Source: an uncultured Eubacteriales bacterium (GTDB lineage Bacteria; Bacillota; Clostridia; Christensenellales; Aristaeellaceae). Taken from it: a DNA stretch of 44,122 nucleotides. Below are positions 31,743 to 39,508 of this stretch, piece after piece (positions within the stretch are counted from its first letter, which is position 1; each line of letters starts with the position of its first letter). The notes under the pieces were generated by a model. The model did not search any database. It was not told the origin of the DNA and saw only the letters and a program-made list of their open reading frames with translations. A program made the position numbers and the translations under genes. The DNA is taken from positions 1 through 44,122 of the forward strand of contig CACYTF010000020.1 in NCBI GenBank assembly GCA_902777335.1. The letters are read 5' to 3'.

Positions 31743-32893
31743 ATCGCGGCGTCGATGTCGCCGGACACGGTGCTGATTTCGACGCGCGGCTGGGCGTCGC
31801 GGTCGGCGGGTTCGGGGTTGTTCCGGGGCAGGTCGATGTCGCCGCTGCGAGTGTTCGCCACGATGTCGTAGCCGCAGGGCAGCGGCTCCAGGCGCAGCGT
31901 CACGTCGCCGCTGACGCTGTGCAGCTGGGCCTGGCGGGCGATGCAGCGGGTCAGGTCGATATCGCCGCTGACGGTCTGCACGGCCAGCCGCGGGTCCGAT
32001 TCCAGCTCGTCCAGGCGCACGTCGCCGCTGACGGTGTGCACGGTGGTGTCGCCCGCCGCGCCCCGGTCCACCTCCACGTCGCCGGAGGCGCAGGAAACGC
32101 TCAATTCACCGCAGCGCAGGGCGCGGAGCTCCACGTCGCCGCTGGTGGTTTCCAGGCACAGCTGCCCGTCGACGCTCAGCGACGCGGCCTCGATGTCGCC
32201 ATTGGCGGCTTTGAAAGAGAACGCCTCGGCGGTAAGACCGTTCAATTCCAGATCGCCGCTCTGGGTGTTGATCTCAAGCCTGCCGGCGCAGCGGACCTGC
32301 CGGATGTCGAAGTCGCCGTTGGCGCTGTGCAGCCGCGCCGCGCCGCCCAGGGCCACGGCCCGAATGGTCAGATCGCCACCGGCGCTGTGAAATTCCAGGT
32401 CGCCGGGCAGCCCCTCCGAAAGCGCCACCGTGAGCCTCAGGCCGTCGGAGGTCAGCAGGCGCTTCAGGCTGTTGAAACTGAAGCCGAGCTTCAGCGGAGA
32501 TGTCACGTCCTTCTCCGTGATTTCCAGCGTTTCGCCGTCGGCGCGCCACTCGAAGCGGCCGGGGTCGGAAAAGCGCAGCTGGGCCGCCGCGCCGCCGGAC
32601 AGGGGTTCGCGCACGATGTTCACGTCGGCGTTGAGCACCCGTATGCGCAGTTGCCGGAGGGCGGTCACCGCCTCGGCCGCGGCCTGCGGGGCCGAGGCGG
32701 TGGCGTCGGTGGAGAATTCCCGGGCGATGTCCGCCGGGTCGCCCATGGCCGCCACGGCTTCTTCCTCGGACACGCCGTCCTCGATGCGGTCGTCGATCAT
32801 TTCCGCGAAGTATTCCAGCAGCCGCGCCTTGTCCTGCTCCGGCAGCGACGCGGTCTTCTCGTTGAGTGCCTCCAAAAATGCCTGCTTATTCAT
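31736..32893 (-). CDS. DUF1700 plus DUF4097 (beta-helix, adhesin-like) protein
   Basis: An N-terminal DUF1700 segment (about 1-60, helical, MNKQAFLEALNEKTASLP, with GDPADIA) is fused to a long DUF4097-type beta-helix (about 80-385). Its short repeats recur as xxSGDVxL, for example TTSGDVELRAL, TVSGDVRLDEL and TVSGDIDLTRC. No signal peptide or membrane helix is seen, which is unusual because many DUF4097 proteins are membrane-anchored. It overlaps the upstream PadR gene by 8 bp and has GGGGAGG before its ATG. PadR-DUF1700/DUF4097 pairs are common in Clostridia and are thought to sense envelope stress; the function is not established. Its stop lies in the 68-bp palindrome. Confidence 0.87.
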   Translation of the reverse strand: MNKQAFLEALNEKTASLPEQDKARLLEYFAEMIDDRIEDGVSEEEAVAAMGDPADIAREFSTDATASAPQAAAEAVTALRQLRIRVLNADVNIVREPLSGGAAAQLRFSDPGRFEWRADGETLEITEKDVTSPLKLGFSFNSLKRLLTSDGLRLTVALSEGLPGDLEFHSAGGDLTIRAVALGGAARLHSANGDFDIRQVRCAGRLEINTQSGDLELNGLTAEAFSFKAANGDIEAASLSVDGQLCLETTSGDVELRALRCGELSVSCASGDVEVDRGAAGDTTVHTVSGDVRLDELESDPRLAVQTVSGDIDLTRCIARQAQLHSVSGDVTLRLEPLPCGYDIVANTRSGDIDLPRNNPEPADRDAQPRVEISTVSGDIDAAML

Positions 32894-33203
32894 GATGATC
32901 CTCCCCTTCGATCTGGCGCAGCACCTTCATCAGCGTCCGGTATTCCTCTAAGAATTCCCGGACGCGGCGCTCGCCGGCCTCTGTGATTTGATAGTACTTG
33001 CGCAGCCTGCCGTTGTGCTCCGCGGACCGGACCGTCACCAGCCCGCCGGATTCCAGGCGCTTCAGTATCGGATAGAGCGTGGATTCCGACACGTCGATGA
33101 TCTCGCCCACGTCCCGCACCAGCCGGTAGCCGTAGGATTCACCCCGGCGCAATACCGCCAGCACGCAGGCGTCCAATACGCCCCGCTTCAGCTGGGCATC
33201 CAT
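32886..33203 (-). CDS. PadR family transcriptional regulator
   Basis: Small winged-helix repressor. LKRGVLDACVLAVLRRGESYGYRLV (helix 1 onward, about 5-29), SESTLYPILKRLESGGLV (recognition helix and wing, about 43-60) and RKYYQITEAG are diagnostic. Length 105 is that of short PadR-s2 proteins. The start is ATG 33203 with AGGGGGTG upstream; an upstream in-frame start would add six residues without support. It leads a two-gene operon with the DUF4097 protein and probably represses it from the palindrome in its own promoter. Confidence 0.93.
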   Translation of the reverse strand: MDAQLKRGVLDACVLAVLRRGESYGYRLVRDVGEIIDVSESTLYPILKRLESGGLVTVRSAEHNGRLRKYYQITEAGERRVREFLEEYRTLMKVLRQIEGEDHHE

Positions 33204-33226
33204 GCAATCACCCCCTGACACGTTAT

Positions 33227-33255
33227 ATTATACAACACATAGTATTATGTGTCAA
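33227..33255 (-). promoter_or_regulatory. PadR promoter with built-in operator
   Basis: Minus strand: perfect TTGACA (33255-33250), 17-nt spacer, perfect TATAAT (33232-33227). The spacer is filled by the perfect inverted repeat ACACATA-4-TATGTGT (33235-33252), the ATGT/ACAT type bound by PadR proteins. Repressor binding would cover both boxes. Confidence 0.88.
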
Positions 33256-33279
33256 GGGGGTATTCTCTGCATTGACGAA

Positions 33280-33312
33280 AAAACCTCCGCACAGATTGAG
33301 TGCGGAGGTTTT
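33280..33312 (-). terminator. Terminator of the Wzz-like operon
   Basis: A perfect 13-bp stem (33280-33292 with 33300-33312, AAAACCTCCGCAC) with a seven-base loop. On the minus strand it ends in TTTTTTCG, 13 nt after the stop of the 491-residue gene. Confidence 0.9.
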
Positions 33313-33325
33313 ACATGCGATAGGT

Positions 33326-34801
33326 TCAGGTTTTTTCCTTCCTGCGGCCGCGGATGAGCAGGATCAGGCAGATCATGAATCCGACTGCGCAGATCGGCCC
33401 GGCCGTCTTGATGACTTGCTTGATGAAGGCTCCGGACAGCAGGCTGGGCGCAGTATAGCTGTAATTGAACGTGCTCACCGTCTGCTCGTTGATCTCCTGC
33501 TCCTCGTAGGCCTTGAGCAGCGACCGGAAGGTATCCGTCACGGCCGTGCGCTTTTCGATCAGCGCGGCGATGCCCTTGTCCAGCGCGGCGATCTGGCGCT
33601 TGGAGGCCTCTTCGGCGGCGGCGGCGGCCGCCGCGATCTCCTCGTCCGTCAGCTCCTGGATCTCCTCCACGGATGTGGTCTCGGTCTGCACACCCTGTTC
33701 GGCTGAGCCTGTTCCGGCGGCGGTCGAGGTCTTCTGATCGCCCTGCTTCATCAGGTCGGCCAGCTTGAGCTGGTACATCGCGATCTTCGAGCCGATCTCG
33801 GTGATGTCGTCAGAGACCTCCTTGCGCGCCCTGACCAGCGAGTCGTAGGTCTCCGACGAGTTGCCGTCGATCTTCGTCAGCGCGTCCGAGGTGCTCAGGT
33901 AGATGATCTCGTTCTTGTCGTAGGAGTCGATCAGCTTGTCCAGGCGCTCCAGCTGCACTTTCTTCTTTTCCTGCTGGTTCGTCATGTCCCGAATCTCGAA
34001 TTGATACTGCGTCATCAGCCTGGCGGTGTTGCGCGTCAGCGCGTTGATCGTGATGCTGGCGTTCAGCCGGGCGATGTCGCTGTCGATCAGGTTGTTCATG
34101 CGCACGTAGATGTCGTTGAAGCCCTGTCCGTTCACGCGGAACGTGGGCAGTACCTCATACATCTCCTGAGCGAAGCGCGCCTGCTGGACCATGACCTCCT
34201 GTATGACCTGCAGCTGCTGCGGATAGTCGTAGTTCTCCAGATTGTAGATGGCGTCGTCCAGCCAGTCCAGGCCCAGCGCGTAGTTGCTGGCGAAGTACAT
34301 GCGGAAGGCGGTGAGGATGTTGGCGAGCAGGCCCTGCAGGTCCGCTTTGGAGACGCTCCTGTCAAAGTCGTTGTACAGCGTTACGTTGAACAGCGTGGGG
34401 TGATACTCGGTCACCGTCAGCTCGCGGTTGGCCGTGAAGCTCATCAGCGATTCGTAGCTCATCACCTGCTCCACCAGGTTCTCCGGATAGCTTCCGGTCA
34501 CCACCAGGTTTTCCCGAAGCTGGTCCGGGGTGTACCTGTCGCCCATGCCGGAGGCCTTCAGCGCCGCCTCCAGCACCTGGTCCGAGCTCAACGCGGCCAC
34601 GGTGAACGGGTTGCCGTCGGGGCTGTTGCCCTCCGCGGCGCCGTCAAAGCTGAACTGCAGCGCCGCCGAAGCACCGGTGCGGGCGGGATGGAGGTTGAAC
34701 TGCACTGCCGCCAGGATCGTTCCCGCGACACCGCAAACCAGCAGCACGATGATCGTGTTTCTCAGCCAATGGGTCTTGCCGCTCTGCTTCGTCCGCTTCA
34801 T
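33326..34801 (-). CDS. Wzz-like membrane protein, second of a pair (491 aa)
   Basis: Predicted polysaccharide co-polymerase-like protein: one membrane helix at about 13-34, a large extracytoplasmic helical region with coiled-coil stretches (about 280-345 and 390-430, including a run of alanines), and a second helix at about 462-483 followed by a basic cytoplasmic tail (RGRRKEKT). This two-helix topology matches chain-length determinants, but the family similarity is weak and the loop is longer than in usual Wzz proteins (300-400 residues). Its ATG overlaps the stop of the upstream partner by four bases (ATGA), so both are made together. It sits divergently from the exopolysaccharide operon, which supports a role in polymer length control or export. 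Confidence 0.75.
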   Translation of the reverse strand: MKRTKQSGKTHWLRNTIIVLLVCGVAGTILAAVQFNLHPARTGASAALQFSFDGAAEGNSPDGNPFTVAALSSDQVLEAALKASGMGDRYTPDQLRENLVVTGSYPENLVEQVMSYESLMSFTANRELTVTEYHPTLFNVTLYNDFDRSVSKADLQGLLANILTAFRMYFASNYALGLDWLDDAIYNLENYDYPQQLQVIQEVMVQQARFAQEMYEVLPTFRVNGQGFNDIYVRMNNLIDSDIARLNASITINALTRNTARLMTQYQFEIRDMTNQQEKKKVQLERLDKLIDSYDKNEIIYLSTSDALTKIDGNSSETYDSLVRARKEVSDDITEIGSKIAMYQLKLADLMKQGDQKTSTAAGTGSAEQGVQTETTSVEEIQELTDEEIAAAAAAAEEASKRQIAALDKGIAALIEKRTAVTDTFRSLLKAYEEQEINEQTVSTFNYSYTAPSLLSGAFIKQVIKTAGPICAVGFMICLILLIRGRRKEKT

Positions 34802-36495
34802 CGTTCAGCCGCCTCCTTTCCCTGATTCGCCGCGTCCCTGTCGGATGACGCCTTCTTCTTTTCGTCCTCCCGCTTGTGCGAGAACTCCGGCGCGAGGCCG
34901 CTCAAGAACCACAGCCCGCAGCCGATCACCGCGCCGGCCAACAGGCCGATGATCATCGTCTTCATTGAGGCCTTCAGGAAGCTGTCGGACTTGCCAAGCG
35001 CCGCGCTGTGGGCCGCGTAGGTCGTGTACAGCGGCTGCTCCATCAGTTCCTCCATGTGCGCGCGAATGGAGTTGTACACCGCGAGGGAGGTGTCGATGGC
35101 GGCTTTCAGCTCCTTGTTTGCCTCATCGATGTTCGACCGCTCGGCCTCGAAGGCGGCCCAGCTGCTCGCGTTGCCCAGGCTGTCGATCTTGTCCTGCAGG
35201 TCCACGATCTTCGCCTCGAGTGCCATGGCTTCCGCGTAGTTGTCGGACTGCTGGAGGATCAACGCGTTGTAGTAATCCGTCGTCGTCTTGGTCGACTTCG
35301 TCGCGTCGCTCTCCTCCATCGACACGAAGATTTCGTCGTTCTTGTAGGTGTCGAGTATGGACTGGGTCGTCGCGATGTTTTCATTCACCACGTCCAGCTG
35401 GGATTGCGCGTCGCGCAGCTGGTACTGGTAACTGGTGATCATCGTGTTCTTGTCCTTGACGATACTGTTGGTGTAGACGTAGGAATACAGGTATTCCACG
35501 TTGATTTCACGCACCGTCTCCAGCGTCTCCATCCAGTCCGTCAGCGAGCGGCCCGTCTGCCAGGAGCGGTAGGCCTTGACCGCGCTGGACTTGGCGTCGC
35601 AGTAGTCGTACAGGTTCTGCGTGGCCGTGCGCAGCTGGTCCAGACTCTCCAGAATGTCGGTATCATCCGTGTCGATGACGGAGATCTCATCGTCCGGCAG
35701 CTTGGTGTCCGCGTAGGTCGTCACCAGGTAGTTGTTGTACGCGGTGAGGATGCGGTCCAGCAGCTGGCGCAGCTCCGCGTCTGTCAGCTCGATCTTCTTC
35801 TTGTCCTCATCGCCGCTGCTGAAGCCGTTGGCCAGGGTAACCACAAACGTATTCTCGTATCCCAGCTGCAGGTCCTGCACCAGCTGGTAGGCGCCGGAGT
35901 TCTTGTCCTGCACCATGCTGGCGGCCACTTCCTGCTGCCGCCGGCTCTCCTCGGAGAGTATGCGCTCGATGCCGATGTTCCTGCGCAGCGCGCCGATCTG
36001 CACCGGCTCGGACAGCACCATCCCCTCCAGCGCGCTCTGCAGCACGTAGGAGGAGGTGATCTGGGTCAGGTCCAGCTCCTCCCGCTTGATGGCATACTCG
36101 GCGTCCGCCGCTTTCTCCAATGTAATCCCGTTCGGCGCGGTCAGATCCTCCACCGGCACCATCGGGATCTCGTCGTCCGGGCCCAGCGCCAGGAGCTGCT
36201 CGGCGGTCAGGTCGGGGTCCGGCACCTCATACTTCAGTGTCACCACGGAGGAGACCTTCAACGGCTCCCGGGTGAACTGATACAGCGCCAGCGGCGCGCA
36301 CATGCCCACGACCATGCACAGCACCAGCATCCAGGCATAGACGCGCCAGCGCAGCTTCATCGTGTGGAACACGCGGCCCAGGTCGATGGTATCCTCGTCA
36401 TCGGGGTTACTCACCAGCACCTGAATCTGGGCGTCTCTGTCGATGATCAGCCCGTTGTCCCTTCGTTCGTTGTTATCCAAGCCCGTATCCTCCAT
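34798..36495 (-). CDS. Wzz-like membrane protein, first of a pair (565 aa)
   Basis: Topology as for its partner: an acidic cytoplasmic N-terminus (1-50, ending DLGRVFHTMKLRWR, the type of segment that precedes the first helix in Wzz proteins), helix 1 at about 52-74, a 430-residue extracytoplasmic region with several coiled coils (about 230-270, 340-385, 420-490), helix 2 at about 511-533 and a charged tail of about 30 residues. No tyrosine-kinase domain is fused and none is adjacent, unlike many Gram-positive CapA/CapB systems. AGAAGGAA precedes the ATG. It is expressed from a strong promoter divergent from the sugar transferase operon. A hetero-oligomeric co-polymerase is inference. Confidence 0.78.
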   Translation of the reverse strand: MEDTGLDNNERRDNGLIIDRDAQIQVLVSNPDDEDTIDLGRVFHTMKLRWRVYAWMLVLCMVVGMCAPLALYQFTREPLKVSSVVTLKYEVPDPDLTAEQLLALGPDDEIPMVPVEDLTAPNGITLEKAADAEYAIKREELDLTQITSSYVLQSALEGMVLSEPVQIGALRRNIGIERILSEESRRQQEVAASMVQDKNSGAYQLVQDLQLGYENTFVVTLANGFSSGDEDKKKIELTDAELRQLLDRILTAYNNYLVTTYADTKLPDDEISVIDTDDTDILESLDQLRTATQNLYDYCDAKSSAVKAYRSWQTGRSLTDWMETLETVREINVEYLYSYVYTNSIVKDKNTMITSYQYQLRDAQSQLDVVNENIATTQSILDTYKNDEIFVSMEESDATKSTKTTTDYYNALILQQSDNYAEAMALEAKIVDLQDKIDSLGNASSWAAFEAERSNIDEANKELKAAIDTSLAVYNSIRAHMEELMEQPLYTTYAAHSAALGKSDSFLKASMKTMIIGLLAGAVIGCGLWFLSGLAPEFSHKREDEKKKASSDRDAANQGKEAAER

Positions 36496-36586
36496 TTCCT
36501 TCTTCTCCGGTCGATGCGCCCGGCGTGTATCGCTTCCGTCAAGCCGCCAAATCGTTACAGATACATAAACCCAATCCTACACCTGT

Positions 36587-36615
36587 ATTATACCGTACTT
36601 TCCGCCCCCCGTCAA
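36587..36615 (-). promoter_or_regulatory. Promoter of the Wzz-like operon
   Basis: Minus strand TTGACG (36615-36610), 17-nt spacer, TATAAT (36592-36587). The leader to the ATG at 36495 is about 85 nt. Confidence 0.85.
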
Positions 36616-36654
36616 TCTCCTATCCCGCCGTCAAGGGAATGTTACAAACATCTC

Positions 36655-36697
36655 TGACAGGTAAATCGTCGTAAATAGTTCATGACAATACCTGTCA
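36655..36697. promoter_or_regulatory. Inverted repeat between divergent promoters
   Basis: TGACAGGTA (36655-36663) and TACCTGTCA (36689-36697) are perfect 9-bp arms with a 25-bp spacer. They lie upstream of both promoters, 16 bp before the plus-strand -35, a natural place for a shared regulator. Confidence 0.6.
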
Positions 36698-36712
36698 AAC
36701 ACGCAAAGAACA

Positions 36713-36741
36713 TTGACGAACCGGGCGGATTGCGATATAAT
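36713..36741 (+). promoter_or_regulatory. Promoter of the exopolysaccharide operon
   Basis: TTGACG (36713-36718), 17-nt spacer, TATAAT (36736-36741). The start of transcription is near 36748, some 325 nt before the first gene. Confidence 0.88.
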
Positions 36742-36747
36742 AAAACT

Positions 36748-37073
36748 GTATACCCAGAACAACATACGCGTTAGATCGAACAAGATCAGCCGGAAGCTGT
36801 ACCAGCTGGATTGGCGGACAGCCGAAGCCTGTGAACATACGCGCCGGCATCCCGGGCTGGGCAGATATGTCTGCTGTCCGTGCATGGCGAAGCCATGTCC
36901 GAACGTATACCGACCCCGGCAGGATTGGTCCGGATGATGTGCTTATTAAAGCGGCGATACAGACGGACGAGTATGAGTGGGCTGACGCGTGGGACCGGCG
37001 ATCGGCCGGGTGAGAGATCGGAAGCCTCGAGTGCAGGGTGACGGATACGGATGATAACGCAAAGGTGAAATAG
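36748..37073 (+). ncRNA. Long structured 5' leader of the exopolysaccharide operon
   Basis: The transcript leader has several perfect local hairpins: GCAGA-TATG-TCTGC (36861-36874), CATGGC-GAA-GCCATG (36883-36897), and GC-rich pairings around 36995-37015. I could not match it to a riboswitch I know: the GCAAAGCC core of GEMM-I is absent, and no T-box, SAM or TPP signature was seen. A leader of this size before a polysaccharide operon fits a processive antitermination or attenuation element, which is inference. One 60-codon frame (36831-37013) has no ribosome site. Confidence 0.45.
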
Positions 37074-38567
37074 ATGTATAGAAAACGAGAACAAGGCTGG
37101 CTGAAGCACCTGGATTTTATAATATTGGACATCCTCTGTGCGCAGTTGGCCTTTGTTTTGGCTTATGGATGGCGCTTTGGGTGGCCGGTGGAATGGCTGT
37201 CGTGGCTGTACTCCGGCATGCCGTCTGGCTATCGCCGTTGGCTCTATCAGGAAGCCATATACCGCAACCTCGCCTTTTGGATGGCGGGGTTCGGCATTGC
37301 TGTGGCTATCCTCTTCAACACCATGCACGACGTGCTGAAAAGGGGCTGGCTGGTTGGACTGCGGCAAACGCTGGCGCAATGCGGACTTGTGTTCGGCTGT
37401 GTCGTCATCTACATGTTCTCCGTCAAGGATTCAGAGCTCTATTCCCGCCTCGTACTGTGGATAACGCTGGGCGCATACATCATTCTGGCTTATTTCACAC
37501 GTGCAGCGTGGAAAGGTTTGCTGAGGCGGCGAAAACAGCGGGAACAGAAGCGTGCCATGCTGCTGGTCGCGGACGAGGCGAGCGTCCACGAGGTCATACG
37601 CCAGTTCGAAACGCATCCGCTGGAAAACATCAGCCTCTGCGGCCTGGTTTTGACGGATCGGGACGCGGTGGGGGAGACCGTCGATGGCGTGAGCGTTGTG
37701 GCGGGACTGGAGAATGCCGCCCAATACATCTGCCGCGAGTGGATCGACGAGGTGTACATCGCCGCCGCGGACACAAACCAGACGCCGAACAGGCTGATCG
37801 ATCAGTGCCGGCAGATGGGCGTGACAATACACCTGCAGATGGTGACGCTGGGTTCCGGCAAGCAAACCGTCGAGAAGATCGCGGGCATGCCCGTCGTGAC
37901 CAACAGCATCAACATCGCCACACCCGGTCAGATGATGCTGAAGCGGGCCATGGACGTCCTGGGCGGCCTGTTGCTCAGCGTCGCCGCGCTGCTCGCCATC
38001 GTTTTTGTCGGCCCTGTGATCAAGAGAAAATCACCGGGGCCGATCTTATACAAGCAGGAGCGCATCGGGCAAAACGGCAAGAAGTTCAGAATGTACAAGA
38101 TTCGCTCCATGTACATGGACGCCGACGCCCGGAAGCAGGAGCTGATGGGTCAGAACCGCGTGGCCGACGGCATGATGTTCAAGCTGGATTTCGACCCGAG
38201 GATCATCGGCAATGAGATCAAACCGGATGGAACGCGAAAGACGGGCATCGGTGAGTTCATCCGAAAAACGAGCATCGATGAGCTGCCCCAGGGCTTCAAT
38301 ATCCTGATCGGTCAGATGAGCCTGGTGGGAACCCGCCCGCCTACGGTGGACGAATGGGAGAAGTACGAGCTGCACCACAGGGCGCGTCTGGCCACGAAAC
38401 CGGGCTTGACCGGCATGTGGCAGGTCAGCGGACGTAGTGAAATCACGGATTTTGACGAAGTTACCCGGCTGGATACAGAGTACATCGAAAACTGGAGCAT
38501 CGGGCTGGATGTCAGGATATTGGTGAAGACAGTCGGAGCGGTGCTGGGACACAAGGGCGCAATGTAA
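37074..38567 (+). CDS. Exopolysaccharide polyprenyl-phosphate sugar transferase
   Basis: Starts repeat-unit assembly by moving a sugar phosphate from a nucleotide sugar to undecaprenyl phosphate at the membrane (WbaP/CpsE type). Four N-terminal membrane helices (about 14-145) are followed by a CoA-binding-like Rossmann domain (about 155-275), a fifth helix (about 290-315) and the catalytic bacterial sugar transferase domain. That domain carries KRAMDVLGGL, the YKQERIGQNGKKFRMYKIRSM motif, RKTSIDELPQ and SLVGTRPP, ending KPGLTGMWQVSGRS and LDTEYIENWS. Length 497 is typical. AAAGGTGA precedes the ATG. First gene of the operon after the long leader. Confidence 0.93.
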   Translation: MYRKREQGWLKHLDFIILDILCAQLAFVLAYGWRFGWPVEWLSWLYSGMPSGYRRWLYQEAIYRNLAFWMAGFGIAVAILFNTMHDVLKRGWLVGLRQTLAQCGLVFGCVVIYMFSVKDSELYSRLVLWITLGAYIILAYFTRAAWKGLLRRRKQREQKRAMLLVADEASVHEVIRQFETHPLENISLCGLVLTDRDAVGETVDGVSVVAGLENAAQYICREWIDEVYIAAADTNQTPNRLIDQCRQMGVTIHLQMVTLGSGKQTVEKIAGMPVVTNSINIATPGQMMLKRAMDVLGGLLLSVAALLAIVFVGPVIKRKSPGPILYKQERIGQNGKKFRMYKIRSMYMDADARKQELMGQNRVADGMMFKLDFDPRIIGNEIKPDGTRKTGIGEFIRKTSIDELPQGFNILIGQMSLVGTRPPTVDEWEKYELHHRARLATKPGLTGMWQVSGRSEITDFDEVTRLDTEYIENWSIGLDVRILVKTVGAVLGHKGAM

Positions 38568-38588
38568 AAACAGGAGGTTGGCGTTCCG

Positions 38589-39458
38589 ATGAAACTTATA
38601 TTGAGAGCGATGTTACTGATCATCCTTTCGGTATTGATCCTGTGCAATGCTTATGCCGAGTCTGAAGGGGATGCCCCTTGGACGGTGACCCAATATTCCG
38701 CCGGTGGAGCTGTGGGCATGTTTTATTCAATCGTCAATCCGTCTGATGGAACGTTGATTCTTGTCGACAGCGGGTATCCGGAAAACGCGGATCAGGTTAG
38801 ACAGGTTATCGAAGAGCATGGCGGCAAGATCGACTATTGGTTTGTCACCCACTACCACGCGGATCATTGCGGCGCGTTCAATGCGCTGTACCCGGAATAC
38901 AAGGACAAGATCGGCACGATCTACATCACGCCACTGACCTGGGAAGAGTATGAGCCAAACATCAATCCCTGGGATCATCCCGAGTATTTCCAAGCGTTTC
39001 TGGAGCTGACGAAGGATGCCGGGAACATCGTTCCGCTGCATCGCGGGGACGCGTTTGAGATCGGCAGTTTGAAGTTCACCATATTCAATGCCTGGGATGA
39101 TGAGGTCACCTGCTCGGAGCCGGCGAACAACTGCTCGCTGATGTTCAAAGTGGAGAGCGCGAATACATCGTTCCTCTTCTTTGGCGATGTATCCTTCCTG
39201 TCTTCTTACATCCTGGAAAAATACGGCGCGGAAGCCCTCCATGCGGATTATGTTCAGGCGGGTCATCATGGATGGCAGGTGCCTATGGAGGTCTATGAAG
39301 CGATCAATCCGAACGAGATGTTCATTGACGCGATGGACGATCTTTTGAGCAATCCGGACTATTATGATCGGCATGGTGTTTTGGTTCGTTGGTGCGAAGA
39401 GAATGGTATTCCATTGCACAGGCAGAGCGACGCGCCGTTCAGCGTGGCACTGGAATGA
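38589..39458 (+). CDS. Exported metallo-beta-lactamase fold hydrolase
   Basis: A signal peptide (about 1-23, ending NAYAES) precedes a metallo-beta-lactamase domain with THYHADHCG (about 82-90), FFGDVSFL (near 197) and QAGHHGWQ (near 219). The arrangement is like the ComEC hydrolase domain but is outside the membrane. Length 289. It starts 21 nt after the sugar transferase stop, with AGGAGG 11 nt before the ATG. Extracellular enzymes of this fold include phosphorylcholine esterases and other phosphodiesterases that trim surface polymers, so trimming or decorating the nascent polysaccharide is a reasonable guess, not shown. Composition begins to shift to lower GC from here. Confidence 0.82.
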   Translation: MKLILRAMLLIILSVLILCNAYAESEGDAPWTVTQYSAGGAVGMFYSIVNPSDGTLILVDSGYPENADQVRQVIEEHGGKIDYWFVTHYHADHCGAFNALYPEYKDKIGTIYITPLTWEEYEPNINPWDHPEYFQAFLELTKDAGNIVPLHRGDAFEIGSLKFTIFNAWDDEVTCSEPANNCSLMFKVESANTSFLFFGDVSFLSSYILEKYGAEALHADYVQAGHHGWQVPMEVYEAINPNEMFIDAMDDLLSNPDYYDRHGVLVRWCEENGIPLHRQSDAPFSVALE

Positions 39459-39508
39459 AGATAATCCTTATATCTATCTGAATGCGTTTTGAGAGGTGAG
39501 CAAGAGCG

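Larger units (their letters stand above)
36496..37073. other. Gene-free divergent control region of the polysaccharide locus
   Basis: No protein gene with a ribosome site is visible in these 578 bases. Left to right it holds the minus-strand promoter of the Wzz-like operon, a 9-bp inverted repeat with 25-bp spacer, the plus-strand promoter of the exopolysaccharide operon and a leader of about 325 nt rich in local hairpins. Confidence 0.75.

Noticed and set aside
36831..37013. 60-codon ORF in the exopolysaccharide leader
   Set aside because: GTG start without ribosome site and no recognisable product; hairpins fit a non-coding leader better.
36748..37073. Cyclic di-GMP (GEMM-I) riboswitch
   Set aside because: The leader lacks the GCAAAGCC-type core and the tetraloop receptor pattern expected of GEMM-I.
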